A stretch of DNA of 64,000 bases from Asinibacterium sp. OR53 (GCF_000515315.1 NZ_KI911562.1:1813501-1877500), one strand, 5' to 3'; positions 45,301 to 52,472 are shown, counted from the stretch's first letter. A program made the numbers and translations. The notes: generated from the sequence alone by a model not told the origin.

Positions 45301-45480
45301 GCTCACTTTCTTCTGTAACGCATCCAGTTTAACAAGTGCCGATTTGGGAAGACTTTTGATTACTATCAGTGAATCGATCTCTTTCCATTCTTTCTGATAA
45401 GCGGTGTCCTTTTGTTGTGCATGAACAAAGCCTATGCACAACATCATCGCCATTATCATACCCATCTTCTTTAAAGCCAT
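39391..45480 (-). CDS. Alpha-2-macroglobulin family protein with thioester motif
   Basis: 2029 residues from ATG 45480, whose signal peptide ends GFVHAQ at about residue 22; the frame runs to 45564 but the extension has no signal function. Bacterial A2M proteins are protease traps of the periplasm or outer membrane. The N-terminal third (about 25-400) is helical and repeat-like. Macroglobulin (MG) domains follow (about 400-1150), then the A2M domain and the thioester domain: the motif CAEQ is intact, with Cys1475. A C-terminal receptor-binding-like beta domain closes it. A TonB-receptor-like hinge, LNEVVTVG, occurs near residue 1195. No pbpC gene, the usual proteobacterial partner, is nearby. 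Confidence 0.93.
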   Translation of the reverse strand: MALKKMGMIMAMMLCIGFVHAQQKDTAYQKEWKEIDSLIVIKSLPKSALVKLDALQKKVSQQQQAQVIKCLIYRYSLQDQLSENDPSRAVQTLLASIDNTDNTVQKSILKALVAKKLYEYFNRYRWRFYNRKATVHYAKADISTWGIADFHKAITQYFLEALADKEILLHTSLKDFEAILIKGNRHCSSLYHLLANEALVYFKSGDPYSNDPLYVSRISDPVALSGRDAFIRHPFLAKDNSKLELIALQLYQHLLTVTTNADELVETDIERIEWVYGHAQFNNKESAYRSALETIISNNKQVSSIAKAWIDLAQLELQKAGNYQASVDTSNRYAYVKAKKIIDNALSSIDKNNPWRNDFQPLLSLIAAKELSSQTEQVNIPGKPFRALVSFRNIDTVYARIIRIDTKELPNQYWEDGYWKKITSLETYRAFSQALPVTNDYRQHAVEIKIDGLAVGRYALLCSNSPLFNDSLNKLSVQFFSVSNISYVRNDRDFFVLNRENGQPLANVNVAIFSEQRLIDNKQTDRNGYFMYRETNNRSRNTRYVFSKGKDELRLDATEFIPYQNDLSIDDVQDTEADDFENGNSRIFFFTDRSIYRPGQYVYFKGIAVKKNRQTRMSRLITRKDSGWVYLYNVNGKRVDSVHFSLNDYGSFSGRFQVPQNTLTGIFSIQTNWKIYSSAAVSVEAYKRPRFFAGFDKVKGSYRLNDSVTVHGNATAYAGNSINGAKVSYTVKRNTRYLNPWLRGNYIPMQSPSIEIAHGEVTTDDHGKFNIPFKALADDHANREANPVFNFEVSVSITDINGETRTASTIVKVGYASIILQANIPDVLPTDSFAQLKLSATNLDGQPEQVKVHVSIYPLEAPQQPVRKRYWQNPDLFVMSRDEFTRYFPNDEYENESNYRTWKAGAVVTSSTIDTKESGTWQLTPGILHSGYYKIESVATDAYGQEVKDIKYIQLFSITKGPYTTASYQFSYTIKGMALPGDTARFYAASMADQVYVIRRTDRPGKAGRAYSFNTRNKGFETIAFTTTEADRGGVGIAEVFVYNNRVYTSQYNVLVPWTNKQLTVSYASFRNHTEPGSKEQWTVQVKGEKGQQQAAELLTGMYDASLDQFKPHGWNIPAIWETNYWRNGFIASTNFSAATANQNYLAVPDVEFIEHTYDHLPVNANEFWSRYSIKWENDSTASISVQLHPSPEMLNEVVTVGAAGRNKISYADYSRTDNSSLSVNANGDTIVNNKKIEPQKIRTDFNETAFFFPQLYADSLGNYGFSFTMPEALTTWKWMTLAHTKDLAFGAATQSIITQKTLMVQPNLPRFLREGDQVELSSKIANLGAQELTGQATLELIDATTGTPVDGWFQNVFPLQYFTAEPGKSTIVKFPIQVPFSFNKPLTWRIVAKAGNYSDGEENTLPVVTNRILVTESLPLFLQKDTTQSFRFEKLLYTSSETLTHEGLTVEYTTNPTWYAVKALPYLIEYPYECAEQTFNRVYANALAAYILQKNPKIKQVLDQWITDTSAAQSNLQKNQALKQLLIEETPWVFDAENEASQSKNLALLLDLAKLDQQTDQFIEKLQQLQLPSGGFAWFKGGYEDRYMTNYILTGIGKLKRLGAFNAGMASRLNPIIGNAIKWLDNKMQEDYQSIHQNKTTGHKQWQLSSEQIQYLYMRSFFKDIAQTAPEAYRYFYNAGKQHWNDQNQYNQAMLGLAFYRNNDVQFVNTTLLPSILENTVENTAQGSLHWKSQQTCFWYTSPIEHQSIMISFLQELQQDNKSKSLLSAINKARTWLLLNKQTNNWKTTVATADACYALLQSGSGWLNTESKLSIRLGNYTINNNTGKQQAGTGYFNTHIDGKSVKPEMGAVTVQIASTRSYNEQPPSWGSVYWQYFENLDKITAAATPLSLSRKLFVERNTENGKALDPVKEGEELKLGDKVVVRIELKSDRDMEYLHLKDMRAAAMEPVNVLSAYKWQDGLGYYESTRDASTNFFISYLRKGTYVFEYPTFVTQTGVFSVGIATIQCMYAPEFNSHSEGFNIRVGK

Positions 45481-45563
45481 ACTGATGATTTTATAAAGTA
45501 AAATACGTTTTGTATCTAAGGATGCAAACCTGCAGGGGATTACACAAAGATGTAGCAGATACA

Positions 45564-45599
45564 CAAAAAAAATCCCGGTAGTGGGAATACTACCGGGAT
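45564..45599 (-). terminator. Terminator of sucD
   Basis: On the minus strand a 10-bp GC-rich stem (45599-45590 with 45581-45572, ATCCCGGTAG/CTACCGGGAT) is followed by a run of eight or nine T. It lies 20 bp after the sucD stop. Confidence 0.93.
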
Positions 45600-45619
45600 G
45601 ATCTATGGATTTAACTTTT

Positions 45620-46492
45620 TTATTTTTTCAATACCTCGGCTATGGTCTTGCCAATATCGGCGGGACTGGCAACAACAGCAATACCACATTCAGCCATGAT
45701 CTTCATCTTGGCAGCAGCAGTATCGTCTGCACCACCGATGATGGCGCCGGCATGTCCCATACGGCGGCCGGGAGGCGCTGTCTGACCGGCGATGAATCCT
45801 ACTACGGGTTTTTTCTTGTTGTCTTTGATCCAACGTGCCGCTTCGGCTTCCATGCTGCCACCGATCTCACCGATCATGATGATACCATCGGTTTCGGGAT
45901 CGTTCATCAGCAATTCAACGGCTTCTTTGGTAGGCGTGCCAATGATGGGGTCGCCACCGATACCGATAGCAGTGCTGATGCCGAGTCCGGCTTTCACCAC
46001 CTGGTCTGCCGCTTCATAAGTAAGGGTACCGCTTTTTGAAACGATGCCAATACGGCCTGGTTTGAAAATAAAGCCAGGCATGATACCTACTTTGGCTTCG
46101 CCGGCGGTGATCACACCCGGACAGTTGGGTCCGATCAAACGGGTCTTCGTTCCCAGTAAATAGTTTTTCACTTTTACCATGTCCTGCACCGGAATGCCTT
46201 CTGTGATACATACAACCAGTGCAATACCAGCTTCGGCTGCTTCCATGATGGCATCGGCTGCAAAAGCCGGCGGAACAAATATGATACTCACATTGGCGCC
46301 GGTATTCTTTACTGCATCGGCCACAGTGTTGAAAACGGGTCTGTCGAGGTGCGTGCTGCCACCTTTACCGGGCGTAACACCACCCACTACCTGCGTGCCA
46401 TATTCGATCATTTGGGTAGCATGGAAGGTACCCTCTGTTCCGGTAAAACCCTGAACAATGATCTTTGATTGTTTGTTCACTAATACTGACAT
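45620..46492 (-). CDS. sucD: Succinyl-CoA ligase (ADP-forming) subunit alpha
   Basis: 290 residues, cytoplasmic. With the beta subunit it interconverts succinyl-CoA and succinate with ATP formation in the TCA cycle. The CoA-binding N-terminus carries [14 protein letters not shown] (14-27) and the phosphohistidine is His247 in GHAGAI, next to the E. coli position 246. The partner sucC is not in the window. It is followed by a strong terminator and is divergent from efp. Length and motif order match the family closely. Confidence 0.97.
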   Translation of the reverse strand: MSVLVNKQSKIIVQGFTGTEGTFHATQMIEYGTQVVGGVTPGKGGSTHLDRPVFNTVADAVKNTGANVSIIFVPPAFAADAIMEAAEAGIALVVCITEGIPVQDMVKVKNYLLGTKTRLIGPNCPGVITAGEAKVGIMPGFIFKPGRIGIVSKSGTLTYEAADQVVKAGLGISTAIGIGGDPIIGTPTKEAVELLMNDPETDGIIMIGEIGGSMEAEAARWIKDNKKKPVVGFIAGQTAPPGRRMGHAGAIIGGADDTAAAKMKIMAECGIAVVASPADIGKTIAEVLKK

Positions 46493-46587
46493 GGGAACTA
46501 TTTCTGGAGTTTTGTGAAATGTGGCGCAAAAATAAGGTGAAATAGGAGGATTATGTATGTTTTCTTTTCATTTCCCTGTTCAATTCC

Positions 46588-46595
46588 TACTTTTG
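46588..46595 (+). promoter_or_regulatory. Putative -7 element (TACTTTTG) of efp
   Basis: Exact TAnnTTTG followed by CGCC, 33 bp before the efp start at 46629. No clear -33 TTG. Confidence 0.5.
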
Positions 46596-46628
46596 CGCCT
46601 GCCTTGAGGCATATTTAAAACTAAAACT

Positions 46629-47195
46629 ATGGCAACTACATCCGACATCAGTCGTGGTATGATTTTGAAACTAGATGGCAGCCTGTATTCCGTGGTGGAA
46701 TTCGGAGAGAACAAAACAGCGCGAGCCGCGGCAAAAGTGTGGGCGAAACTGAAAGGTGTTGATAACAACCGCTCTATTGAAAAAACATGGAACAGCGGTG
46801 AAAACATTTTCCCTGTACGTGTAGAGAAAAAAGCGTTCCAGTTCCTGTACAAAGACGATTCAGGTTATAACCTGATGAACAATGAAACCTTTGAACAGAT
46901 TGTGCTGGGAGAAGAAATGATCGATGCGCCCCAGTTCCTGAAAGATGGTTCTGAAGTATTTGTATTCATCAATACGGAAACCGAATTACCCATTGGTGCA
47001 GAACTTCCCGAAAAGATCGTCGTAAAGATCACTTATTGCGAACCCGGTCTGCGTGGCGATACCGCTACCCGCGCCCTGAAAGCCGCTACTGTTGAAACAG
47101 GCGCTACTGTTATGGTGCCGCTGTTCGTGGAAGATGGTGAACTGATCCGCGTTAATACCAAGACCGGCGACTACGTGGAAAGGGTGAAAGAATAA
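46629..47195 (+). CDS. efp: Elongation factor P with Arg32 at the loop tip
   Basis: 188 residues with the three beta-barrel domains of EF-P, including the C-terminal signature around VPLFVEDGELIRVNTKTGDYV. EF-P relieves ribosome stalling at polyproline. The tip of the first-domain loop, KPGKG in E. coli with Lys34, reads NKTARAAA here (28-35). An ungapped alignment from Tyr20 puts Arg32 at the modified position, as in the rhamnosylated EF-P of Pseudomonas (NKSGRNAA). No EarP, EpmA or EpmB gene is adjacent. The modification, if any, is inference. The gene is monocistronic by spacing, divergent from sucD and 140 bp upstream of accB. Confidence 0.95.
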   Translation: MATTSDISRGMILKLDGSLYSVVEFGENKTARAAAKVWAKLKGVDNNRSIEKTWNSGENIFPVRVEKKAFQFLYKDDSGYNLMNNETFEQIVLGEEMIDAPQFLKDGSEVFVFINTETELPIGAELPEKIVVKITYCEPGLRGDTATRALKAATVETGATVMVPLFVEDGELIRVNTKTGDYVERVKE

Positions 47196-47237
47196 CCCCA
47201 TTGTTTTACTTGTTTTTTAGAAAAATGTTGGAAAGCA

Positions 47238-47267
47238 GATAAAAGGCGAAAAAGGCCCTTTTTTATC
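47238..47267 (+). terminator. Probable terminator of efp
   Basis: GATAAAAGG can pair with CCTTTTTTATC (two extra T) around an A-rich loop, with the T run inside the 3' strand (47259-47264). It lies 42 bp after the efp stop and 69 bp before accB. The stem is imperfect. Confidence 0.4.
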
Positions 47268-47335
47268 AAAAAAAGGCTATTTTGGCCCTCTATTTGACCA
47301 AATCTGACTGATTTTACCCCTTAAATTGCCCCAAT

Positions 47336-47812
47336 ATGGACTTAAAACAGATTCATGAATTGATCAAAATCATCAATAAGAGTAACATTGGTGAGATCAG
47401 TATAGAAGACAAAGATGGCAAGGTGACCATCAAACAAAAGGAAGAGCAGGTTGTAACGCTGGCTTCTCCTGCCCATCACCAGGTGATCACAACAGCTCCC
47501 GCCCCTCAACCCGCTGCAAACCCCGCCCCAGCCGCTCCAGCCGCTCCAGCCGCCCCCGCTAAAACAGATAACCTTATTACCATAAAAAGCCCCATGATAG
47601 GAACCTTCTATCGCAGATCATCCCCCGATAAACCGGTGCTGGCAGATGTGGGAACGGAGATCACACCCGGTAAAGTGGTGTGCATTATAGAAGCGATGAA
47701 ATTGTTCAATGAAATTGAAAGTGAAATAAGCGGTACCATCGTAAAAGTGTTGGTAGATGATGCGAGCCCGGTTGAATACGATCAGCCTTTATTTCTGGTT
47801 GAGCCGGCCTAG
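47336..47812 (+). CDS. accB: Biotin carboxyl carrier protein of acetyl-CoA carboxylase
   Basis: 158 residues. It carries the biotin that shuttles CO2 between biotin carboxylase (AccC) and the carboxyltransferase in the first step of fatty acid synthesis. The biotinyl Lys122 lies in the signature EAMKLFNEIE. The C-terminal biotinyl domain (about 80-156) is joined by a Pro/Ala-rich linker (about 55-77) to the helical N-terminal domain. The linker, with repeated PAA units, is normal for the family. accC follows 110 bp downstream, with a perfect 23-bp inverted repeat between them. Confidence 0.96.
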   Translation: MDLKQIHELIKIINKSNIGEISIEDKDGKVTIKQKEEQVVTLASPAHHQVITTAPAPQPAANPAPAAPAAPAAPAKTDNLITIKSPMIGTFYRRSSPDKPVLADVGTEITPGKVVCIIEAMKLFNEIESEISGTIVKVLVDDASPVEYDQPLFLVEPA

Positions 47813-47826
47813 TTTTAATAGTTGTT

Positions 47827-47895
47827 AGCTGTTAGTTGATAGTTGTCAGATGATTTTTTCTATTTCTAACAACTGACAACTATCAACTAACAGCT
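47827..47895. repeat. Perfect 23-bp inverted repeat between accB and accC
   Basis: The arms are 47827-47849 and 47873-47895, with a 23-bp loop that contains a TTTTTT run. The arms consist of variants of GTTAG/GTTG words. In RNA it forms a long hairpin in the accB-accC intercistronic space, where it could protect the accB 3' end or reduce read-through into accC; see findings. Confidence 0.9.
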
Positions 47896-47922
47896 CTCTT
47901 TGTCATTAAGAAATTAAAAAGC

Positions 47923-49260
47923 ATGTTTAAGAAGGTATTAATAGCTAACCGTGGAGAGATCGCGTTGCGTGTGATCAGGACCTGCCGGGAAATGGGAATC
48001 AAAACAGTGGCAGTGTATTCCACAGCCGATAAGGATAGTCTTCATGTACGCTTTGCAGATGAAGCGGTTTGTATCGGTAAACCCCAGAGTGCAGACTCAT
48101 ACCTGAATATCCCTCATATCATGGCTGCTGCCGAGATCACCAATGCCGATGCTGTGCATCCAGGCTATGGTTTCCTCGCAGAGAATGCCCGCTTTTCACA
48201 GATATGTGCCGATCATGGCATCAAGTTCATCGGGCCTACACCTGAAATGATCAATAAGATGGGTGATAAGATCACCGCTAAAGACACCATGATCAAAGCC
48301 GGTGTGCCGGTGGTGCCTGGAGGAGAAGGGTTGTTGGAGAGCCCGGAACAAGCCAAATTGCTTGCGAAGGAAGTAGGGTATCCTGTGATCCTGAAAGCTA
48401 CTGCCGGTGGCGGTGGTAAAGGTATGCGCGTAGTATGGGAAGAAAAAGAACTGGAAAAAGCATATACCACGGCCAAAGTAGAAGCTGCCGCTTCTTTCAA
48501 GAACGATGGCATCTACATGGAGAAATTTGTAGAAGAACCCAGGCATATTGAAATACAGGTAGCGGGCGACCAGTATGGTACTGTTTGTCACCTCAGCGAG
48601 CGCGACTGTTCTATCCAGCGCCGGCACCAGAAACTGGTAGAAGAATCACCTTCACCATTCATGACACCTGAATTGCGCCAGCGTATGGGAGAAGCTGCCA
48701 TCAAAGCGGCGGCGGCCATCAATTACGAGAGCGTGGGTACGATTGAGTTCCTGGTAGACAAGCACCGCAATTTCTACTTCATGGAAATGAATACCCGTAT
48801 ACAGGTAGAACACTGTGTAACGGAGGAAGTGATCAATTTCGATCTCATCAAGGAACAGATCAAAATTGCCATGGGTGAAAAAATATCCGGCCGCAATTAT
48901 GAACCCCAGATGCACGCGATTGAATGCCGTATCAATGCAGAAGATCCTTATAATGATTTCAGGCCTTCGCCGGGTAAGATCACTACATTACATACACCGG
49001 GCGGACATGGCGTTCGCGTAGACAGTCATGTGTACACCGGTTATGTGATCCCGCCTTATTACGATTCAATGATTGGTAAACTGATCACGGTAGCGCAAAC
49101 CAGGGAAGAAGCCATCAGCACCATGTACCGCGCTTTGAGCGAATATGTGATAGAAGGAGTGAAGACTACTATTCCATTCCACCTGCAACTGATGCAGAAC
49201 GAAGATTTCCGAAGCGGAAATTTCACGACGAAGTTTTTGGAGTCTTTTAAGATGAAATAA
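47923..49260 (+). CDS. accC: Biotin carboxylase subunit of acetyl-CoA carboxylase
   Basis: 445 residues. ATP-grasp enzyme that carboxylates the biotin of AccB with bicarbonate and ATP. The N-terminal fold begins [21 protein letters not shown], the glycine-rich ATP-grasp loop is [13 protein letters not shown], the conserved [20 protein letters not shown] region is present, and the metal/active-site block is [14 protein letters not shown]. It follows accB as usual in Bacteroidota. A REP-like element is found directly after its stop, so the transcript may end there. Confidence 0.97.
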   Translation: MFKKVLIANRGEIALRVIRTCREMGIKTVAVYSTADKDSLHVRFADEAVCIGKPQSADSYLNIPHIMAAAEITNADAVHPGYGFLAENARFSQICADHGIKFIGPTPEMINKMGDKITAKDTMIKAGVPVVPGGEGLLESPEQAKLLAKEVGYPVILKATAGGGGKGMRVVWEEKELEKAYTTAKVEAAASFKNDGIYMEKFVEEPRHIEIQVAGDQYGTVCHLSERDCSIQRRHQKLVEESPSPFMTPELRQRMGEAAIKAAAAINYESVGTIEFLVDKHRNFYFMEMNTRIQVEHCVTEEVINFDLIKEQIKIAMGEKISGRNYEPQMHAIECRINAEDPYNDFRPSPGKITTLHTPGGHGVRVDSHVYTGYVIPPYYDSMIGKLITVAQTREEAISTMYRALSEYVIEGVKTTIPFHLQLMQNEDFRSGNFTTKFLESFKMK

Positions 49261-49269
49261 AAAAAGAAG

Positions 49270-49371
49270 CGTCATCCCGAGCGAGCGAAGAACGTCATCC
49301 TGAGCGAGCGAAGCGAGTCGAAGGACCTGCTAAAGACCTTATGAGGTCCCTCGGCTACGCTCGGGATGACG
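49270..49371. repeat. REP-like intergenic element, copy 2
   Basis: 102 bp with the same plan as the element at 32203: two tandem 23-bp head blocks starting CGTCATCC (49270 and 49293), GTCGAAGG in the middle, and an inverted tail ending CTCGGGATGACG. The middle part is shorter than in copy 1. It occupies the space between the convergent genes accC and the small CpxP-like gene. Confidence 0.9.
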
Positions 49372-49389
49372 TTTCTTTTAAGTAGAAGT

Positions 49390-49791
49390 TTATTTACCCG
49401 CACCCTGCCTGGGCCCACCACCTTGCATACGGTTTTTCCTCATTTCTTCAAAGAAAGTGTTTACTGACTTGATCTGGTCGTCGGTCAGCGGAATATCTTT
49501 CCATTTTTTCTCTTTTTCTTCGTTGATGGATTTCATCTTGGCAGCGCGCTGGTCTTCAGTAAGGTCACGCATGCCGCGCATTTCGCCCATGGCCCATACC
49601 TGGGTTTCAATTACTTTATCGGCCTGTGCGTCTGAAAGTTTCGTTTTTTCAATGAGCATGGGTTTCATTCGCTCTTTCATACGCTGAACCATAGCGGCGG
49701 GATCCATTTGTCCGCCCCCTGGAGGCTGCGCCAGTAAAGTGGTTGCCATACAGCAAAGCACAACGGATAACAATGCACATAACTTTTTCAT
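49390..49791 (-). CDS. Small periplasmic CpxP/Spy-like protein
   Basis: 133 residues. Signal peptide about 1-21 (ending LLAQ), then a Met- and Lys-rich helical protein. LSDAQADKVIETQ and LTDDQIKSVNTFFEEMRK resemble the paired helix motifs of Spy/CpxP-like periplasmic chaperones, and the C-terminus is Gly/Gln rich (MQGGGPRQGAGK). Similar proteins are common in Bacteroidota and are of unknown exact role. It is convergent with accC and separated from glutamine synthetase by that gene's terminator. Confidence 0.7.
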   Translation of the reverse strand: MKKLCALLSVVLCCMATTLLAQPPGGGQMDPAAMVQRMKERMKPMLIEKTKLSDAQADKVIETQVWAMGEMRGMRDLTEDQRAAKMKSINEEKEKKWKDIPLTDDQIKSVNTFFEEMRKNRMQGGGPRQGAGK

Positions 49792-49891
49792 ACTTCTGAA
49801 AGTTTAGTTTAAAAATTAGCAGAAGTAAGGTACAGTGTTCAAAATATAGGCCGTTGTTAATGTCGGCAAAAACGCATAATTCATCGGCATG

Positions 49892-49924
49892 AAAAAGGGG
49901 CTGCCCCACTTAAGGAACAACCCC
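49892..49924 (-). terminator. Terminator of glutamine synthetase III
   Basis: On the minus strand an 11-bp stem (49924-49914 with 49907-49897, three G-U pairs) is followed by TTTTT. It starts 22 bp after the stop. Confidence 0.85.
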
Positions 49925-49946
49925 CGATTGCTCAAGTCAAAAAAAC

Positions 49947-52136
49947 TTATCTTAAAAACAGCATCTCGCGGTATTTAGGCAATGTCCATGCATCGTCGTC
50001 AACCAGGTGCTCCAGTTTGTCAACATGGTAGCGGATCTCGTCGAAGAACGTTGCTTTCACCTGGCTCTCGTAAGCGATGGCCTTGGTGCGTGTATTGTCG
50101 ATATTGTTGGCCACTTTCCTGGCTTCCACCATGGCATGTGTTTTATCGTGGATCACCTGGATGTGCTCGCTCACTTCTTTCAATACAGCCAGTTGGCTCT
50201 TGTAAGCGCTCTCGGGTAAACCTGCTGCTTTCAGTCCGTTCACGTTTGCCAGCAGTTCATTCTGGTATTTGATGGCTGAAGGCAGGATATGGTTGATGGC
50301 CAGGTCGCCCATGATACGTGCCTCGATCTGTACTTTCTTGATGTACTTCTCAAGTTCGATTTCGTGACGGGCTTCCAGTTCTGTGTGAGTATAAACGCCT
50401 GCAGATTCGAACAGCTTCTTGGCTTTATCGGTCAGGAAGGCATCCAATGCAATAGGTGTTGTTTTCAGGTTGGGCAGACCGCGGCGCTCCGCTTCGTGGT
50501 GCCACTCTTCACTGTAACCATCGCCTTCGAACAGTACATTCTTGCTTTCAACGATGTATTTCTGGATCACGTGCATGATGGCGATTTCTTTCTTATCACC
50601 TTTCTCGATCAGTGCATCAACATCGGTCTTGAACTTTTTGAGGGTATTGGCAACGATGGTGTTCAGCACGGTCATGGAGATGGCGCAGTTGGCAGAAGAA
50701 CCAACGGCACGGAATTCAAATTTATTACCAGTGAAGGCGAAAGGAGAAGTCCTGTTACGATCGGTATTATCGAGCATCAGCTCAGGAATGCTCCTGTGCA
50801 GATCCAGTTTGAGGATGGCTTCGTCCTGCTCATCGAATTTGGTGTTCACCCTGCTTTCGATATCACCCAATACTTTCGCCAGGTACTGACCTACGAATAC
50901 AGAGATGATGGCAGGAGGTGCTTCGTTGGCACCCAGACGGTGGTCGTTGGGAGCAGAAGCGATAGCAGCACGCAACACATCAGAATAATCATGCACTGCT
51001 TTGATGGTGTTCACGAAGAAAGTAAGGAACATGAGGTTGGTCTTGGGCGTTTTACCGGGAGCCAGCAGGTTAACGCCGGTATCGGTAGCCATGCTCCAGT
51101 TGTTGTGCTTACCGCTACCGTTGATGCCCGCAAAAGGCTTCTCGTGCAACAGTACTACCAGCTTATGACGTTTGGCCACGCGGCTCATTACGTCCATCAG
51201 CAAAGTATTGTGGTCAACAGCGATGTTCACTTCTTCGAAGATAGGAGCGCACTCAAATTGTGCGGGAGCTACTTCATTGTGACGGGTACGTAAAGGAATA
51301 CCCAGTTTGTAAGCTTCCTGCTCGTAATCCCTCATGAATGCATACACACGCTCGGGGATAGAACCAAAATAATGGTCTTCCAGTTGCTGGCCTTTGGCAG
51401 GAGCAGCGCCGAATACGGTACGACCGCACTGTACTAGGTCGGGACGTGCATTCACCAGCGCTTCATCAATCACAAAGTATTCCTGTTCCCAACCGAGGGT
51501 AGGTGTTACTTTGGTTACATTTTTATCGAAATAGTTACAAACTTCTACGGCAGATTTGTTCAAAGCTTCCAGCGCTTTCAGCAGGGGAGCTTTATAGTCG
51601 AGCGATTCACCGGTATAAGAAACGAAGATAGTAGGGATACAGAGTGTTTTACCTTCTCCGATTTCAATGATGAAAGCCGGTGAAGAAGGATCCCATGCAG
51701 TATAACCGCGGGCTTCGAAAGTAGCGCGCAGACCGCCGCTGGGGAAAGAAGAAGCGTCGGGCTCCTGTTGGATCAACGCAGCGCCGTCGAATTCTTCGAT
51801 GGCAGTGCCGTCGCTTTTCAGTGTAAAGAATGAGTCATGCTTTTCAGCAGTAGTACCGGTAAGGGGTTGGAACCAGTGCGTGTAGTGGGTAACGCCTTTG
51901 CTCTCTGCCCAGGCACGGATGCCGTTGGCAATCTGGTTGGCTACGTTGCGGTCGATCTTTTTACCACCACGGATGCTGGTAACAAGACTTTTATAAGCCT
52001 CATCGGCCAAATATTCGCGGGCTGTTTTCAGTGTAAATACATTAGAGCCGAAAATTCCGGTGACTTTGGCATTGGGTACCGCCGCCCCTGCTGAGTCGTT
52101 GGTGATGCTGCTGATGGCATTAAATCTCAAAGACAT
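49947..52136 (-). CDS. glnN: Glutamine synthetase type III
   Basis: 729 residues, the length expected for type III enzymes (types I and II are about 450 and 370). It makes glutamine from glutamate and ammonium with ATP. Family blocks visible include the N-terminal VFTLKTAREYLADEAY, the active-site strand GWEQEYFVIDEA, the NGSGKHNNWSMAT block and APPAIISVF. Upstream there is a possible promoter (TTG at 52202-52204, 21-bp spacer, TATTTTG at 52174-52180 on the minus strand). The gene is divergent from purL, with the 11-bp repeat array in the shared intergenic region. Confidence 0.95.
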   Translation of the reverse strand: MSLRFNAISSITNDSAGAAVPNAKVTGIFGSNVFTLKTAREYLADEAYKSLVTSIRGGKKIDRNVANQIANGIRAWAESKGVTHYTHWFQPLTGTTAEKHDSFFTLKSDGTAIEEFDGAALIQQEPDASSFPSGGLRATFEARGYTAWDPSSPAFIIEIGEGKTLCIPTIFVSYTGESLDYKAPLLKALEALNKSAVEVCNYFDKNVTKVTPTLGWEQEYFVIDEALVNARPDLVQCGRTVFGAAPAKGQQLEDHYFGSIPERVYAFMRDYEQEAYKLGIPLRTRHNEVAPAQFECAPIFEEVNIAVDHNTLLMDVMSRVAKRHKLVVLLHEKPFAGINGSGKHNNWSMATDTGVNLLAPGKTPKTNLMFLTFFVNTIKAVHDYSDVLRAAIASAPNDHRLGANEAPPAIISVFVGQYLAKVLGDIESRVNTKFDEQDEAILKLDLHRSIPELMLDNTDRNRTSPFAFTGNKFEFRAVGSSANCAISMTVLNTIVANTLKKFKTDVDALIEKGDKKEIAIMHVIQKYIVESKNVLFEGDGYSEEWHHEAERRGLPNLKTTPIALDAFLTDKAKKLFESAGVYTHTELEARHEIELEKYIKKVQIEARIMGDLAINHILPSAIKYQNELLANVNGLKAAGLPESAYKSQLAVLKEVSEHIQVIHDKTHAMVEARKVANNIDNTRTKAIAYESQVKATFFDEIRYHVDKLEHLVDDDAWTLPKYREMLFLR

Positions 52137-52173
52137 AATCAGTTGTTTGTTTTATTTGACTTAATTAACGGCA

Positions 52174-52204
52174 CAAAATACGTTCAAATAATCCAAAAAA
52201 TCAA
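52174..52204 (-). promoter_or_regulatory. Putative promoter of glnN
   Basis: On the minus strand TTG (52204-52202), a 21-bp spacer and TATTTTG (52180-52174). The -7 part lacks one base of the TAnnTTTG form. It would give a leader of about 30 nt. Confidence 0.35.
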
Positions 52205-52329
52205 CAAGTAGGATATTTTTTGAAGAAAAAAATGCAAATTTTGGGTAAAAACAAAACATAGAATTATTTGTAATTCATTTTATTTTGTAATTTCTTATCT
52301 AAAAGGCTTTTTTAAAAGACAAATCAGGG

Positions 52330-52472
52330 AGTGTGAAAAGAGTATGGTGCCAGTTTGGTTTTAGTATGCAAGCAGTAAGAAACAAGTTTGCCGGTAGTAA
52401 GCCGACAGTTAGCTTGTAGTTACTTTCTAGTTTACTTCTAGTTAGCCACAAGTTAGCTATAAGTTAGCAGGC
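52330..52472. repeat. 13 x 11-bp helically phased tandem array
   Basis: Thirteen contiguous units of exactly 11 bp start at 52330, 52341, 52352 and so on to 52462. Every unit starts with AGT. Bases 4 and 5 are A or T except one G, base 6 is G in 11 of 13, base 7 is most often C, and the last four are variable. The clearest units read AGTTAGC plus four bases (52407, 52440, 52451, 52462). An 11-bp period puts all cores near the same face of the DNA helix. No named repeat family is recognised. Confidence 0.9.

Noticed and set aside
47827..47895. Inverted repeat as an ordinary terminator of accB
   Set aside because: The T run is in the loop rather than after the stem, and accC follows on the same strand as a needed partner, so plain termination is unlikely.
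50289..51293. Long open frame on the plus strand inside glnN
   Set aside because: Antisense to glutamine synthetase III, no family resemblance, no promoter or independent support.
52330..52472. 11-bp array as a CRISPR array or plasmid-type iteron origin
   Set aside because: Units are far too short and spacers only 4 bp for CRISPR, no cas gene is near, and no replication or partition gene is next to the array.
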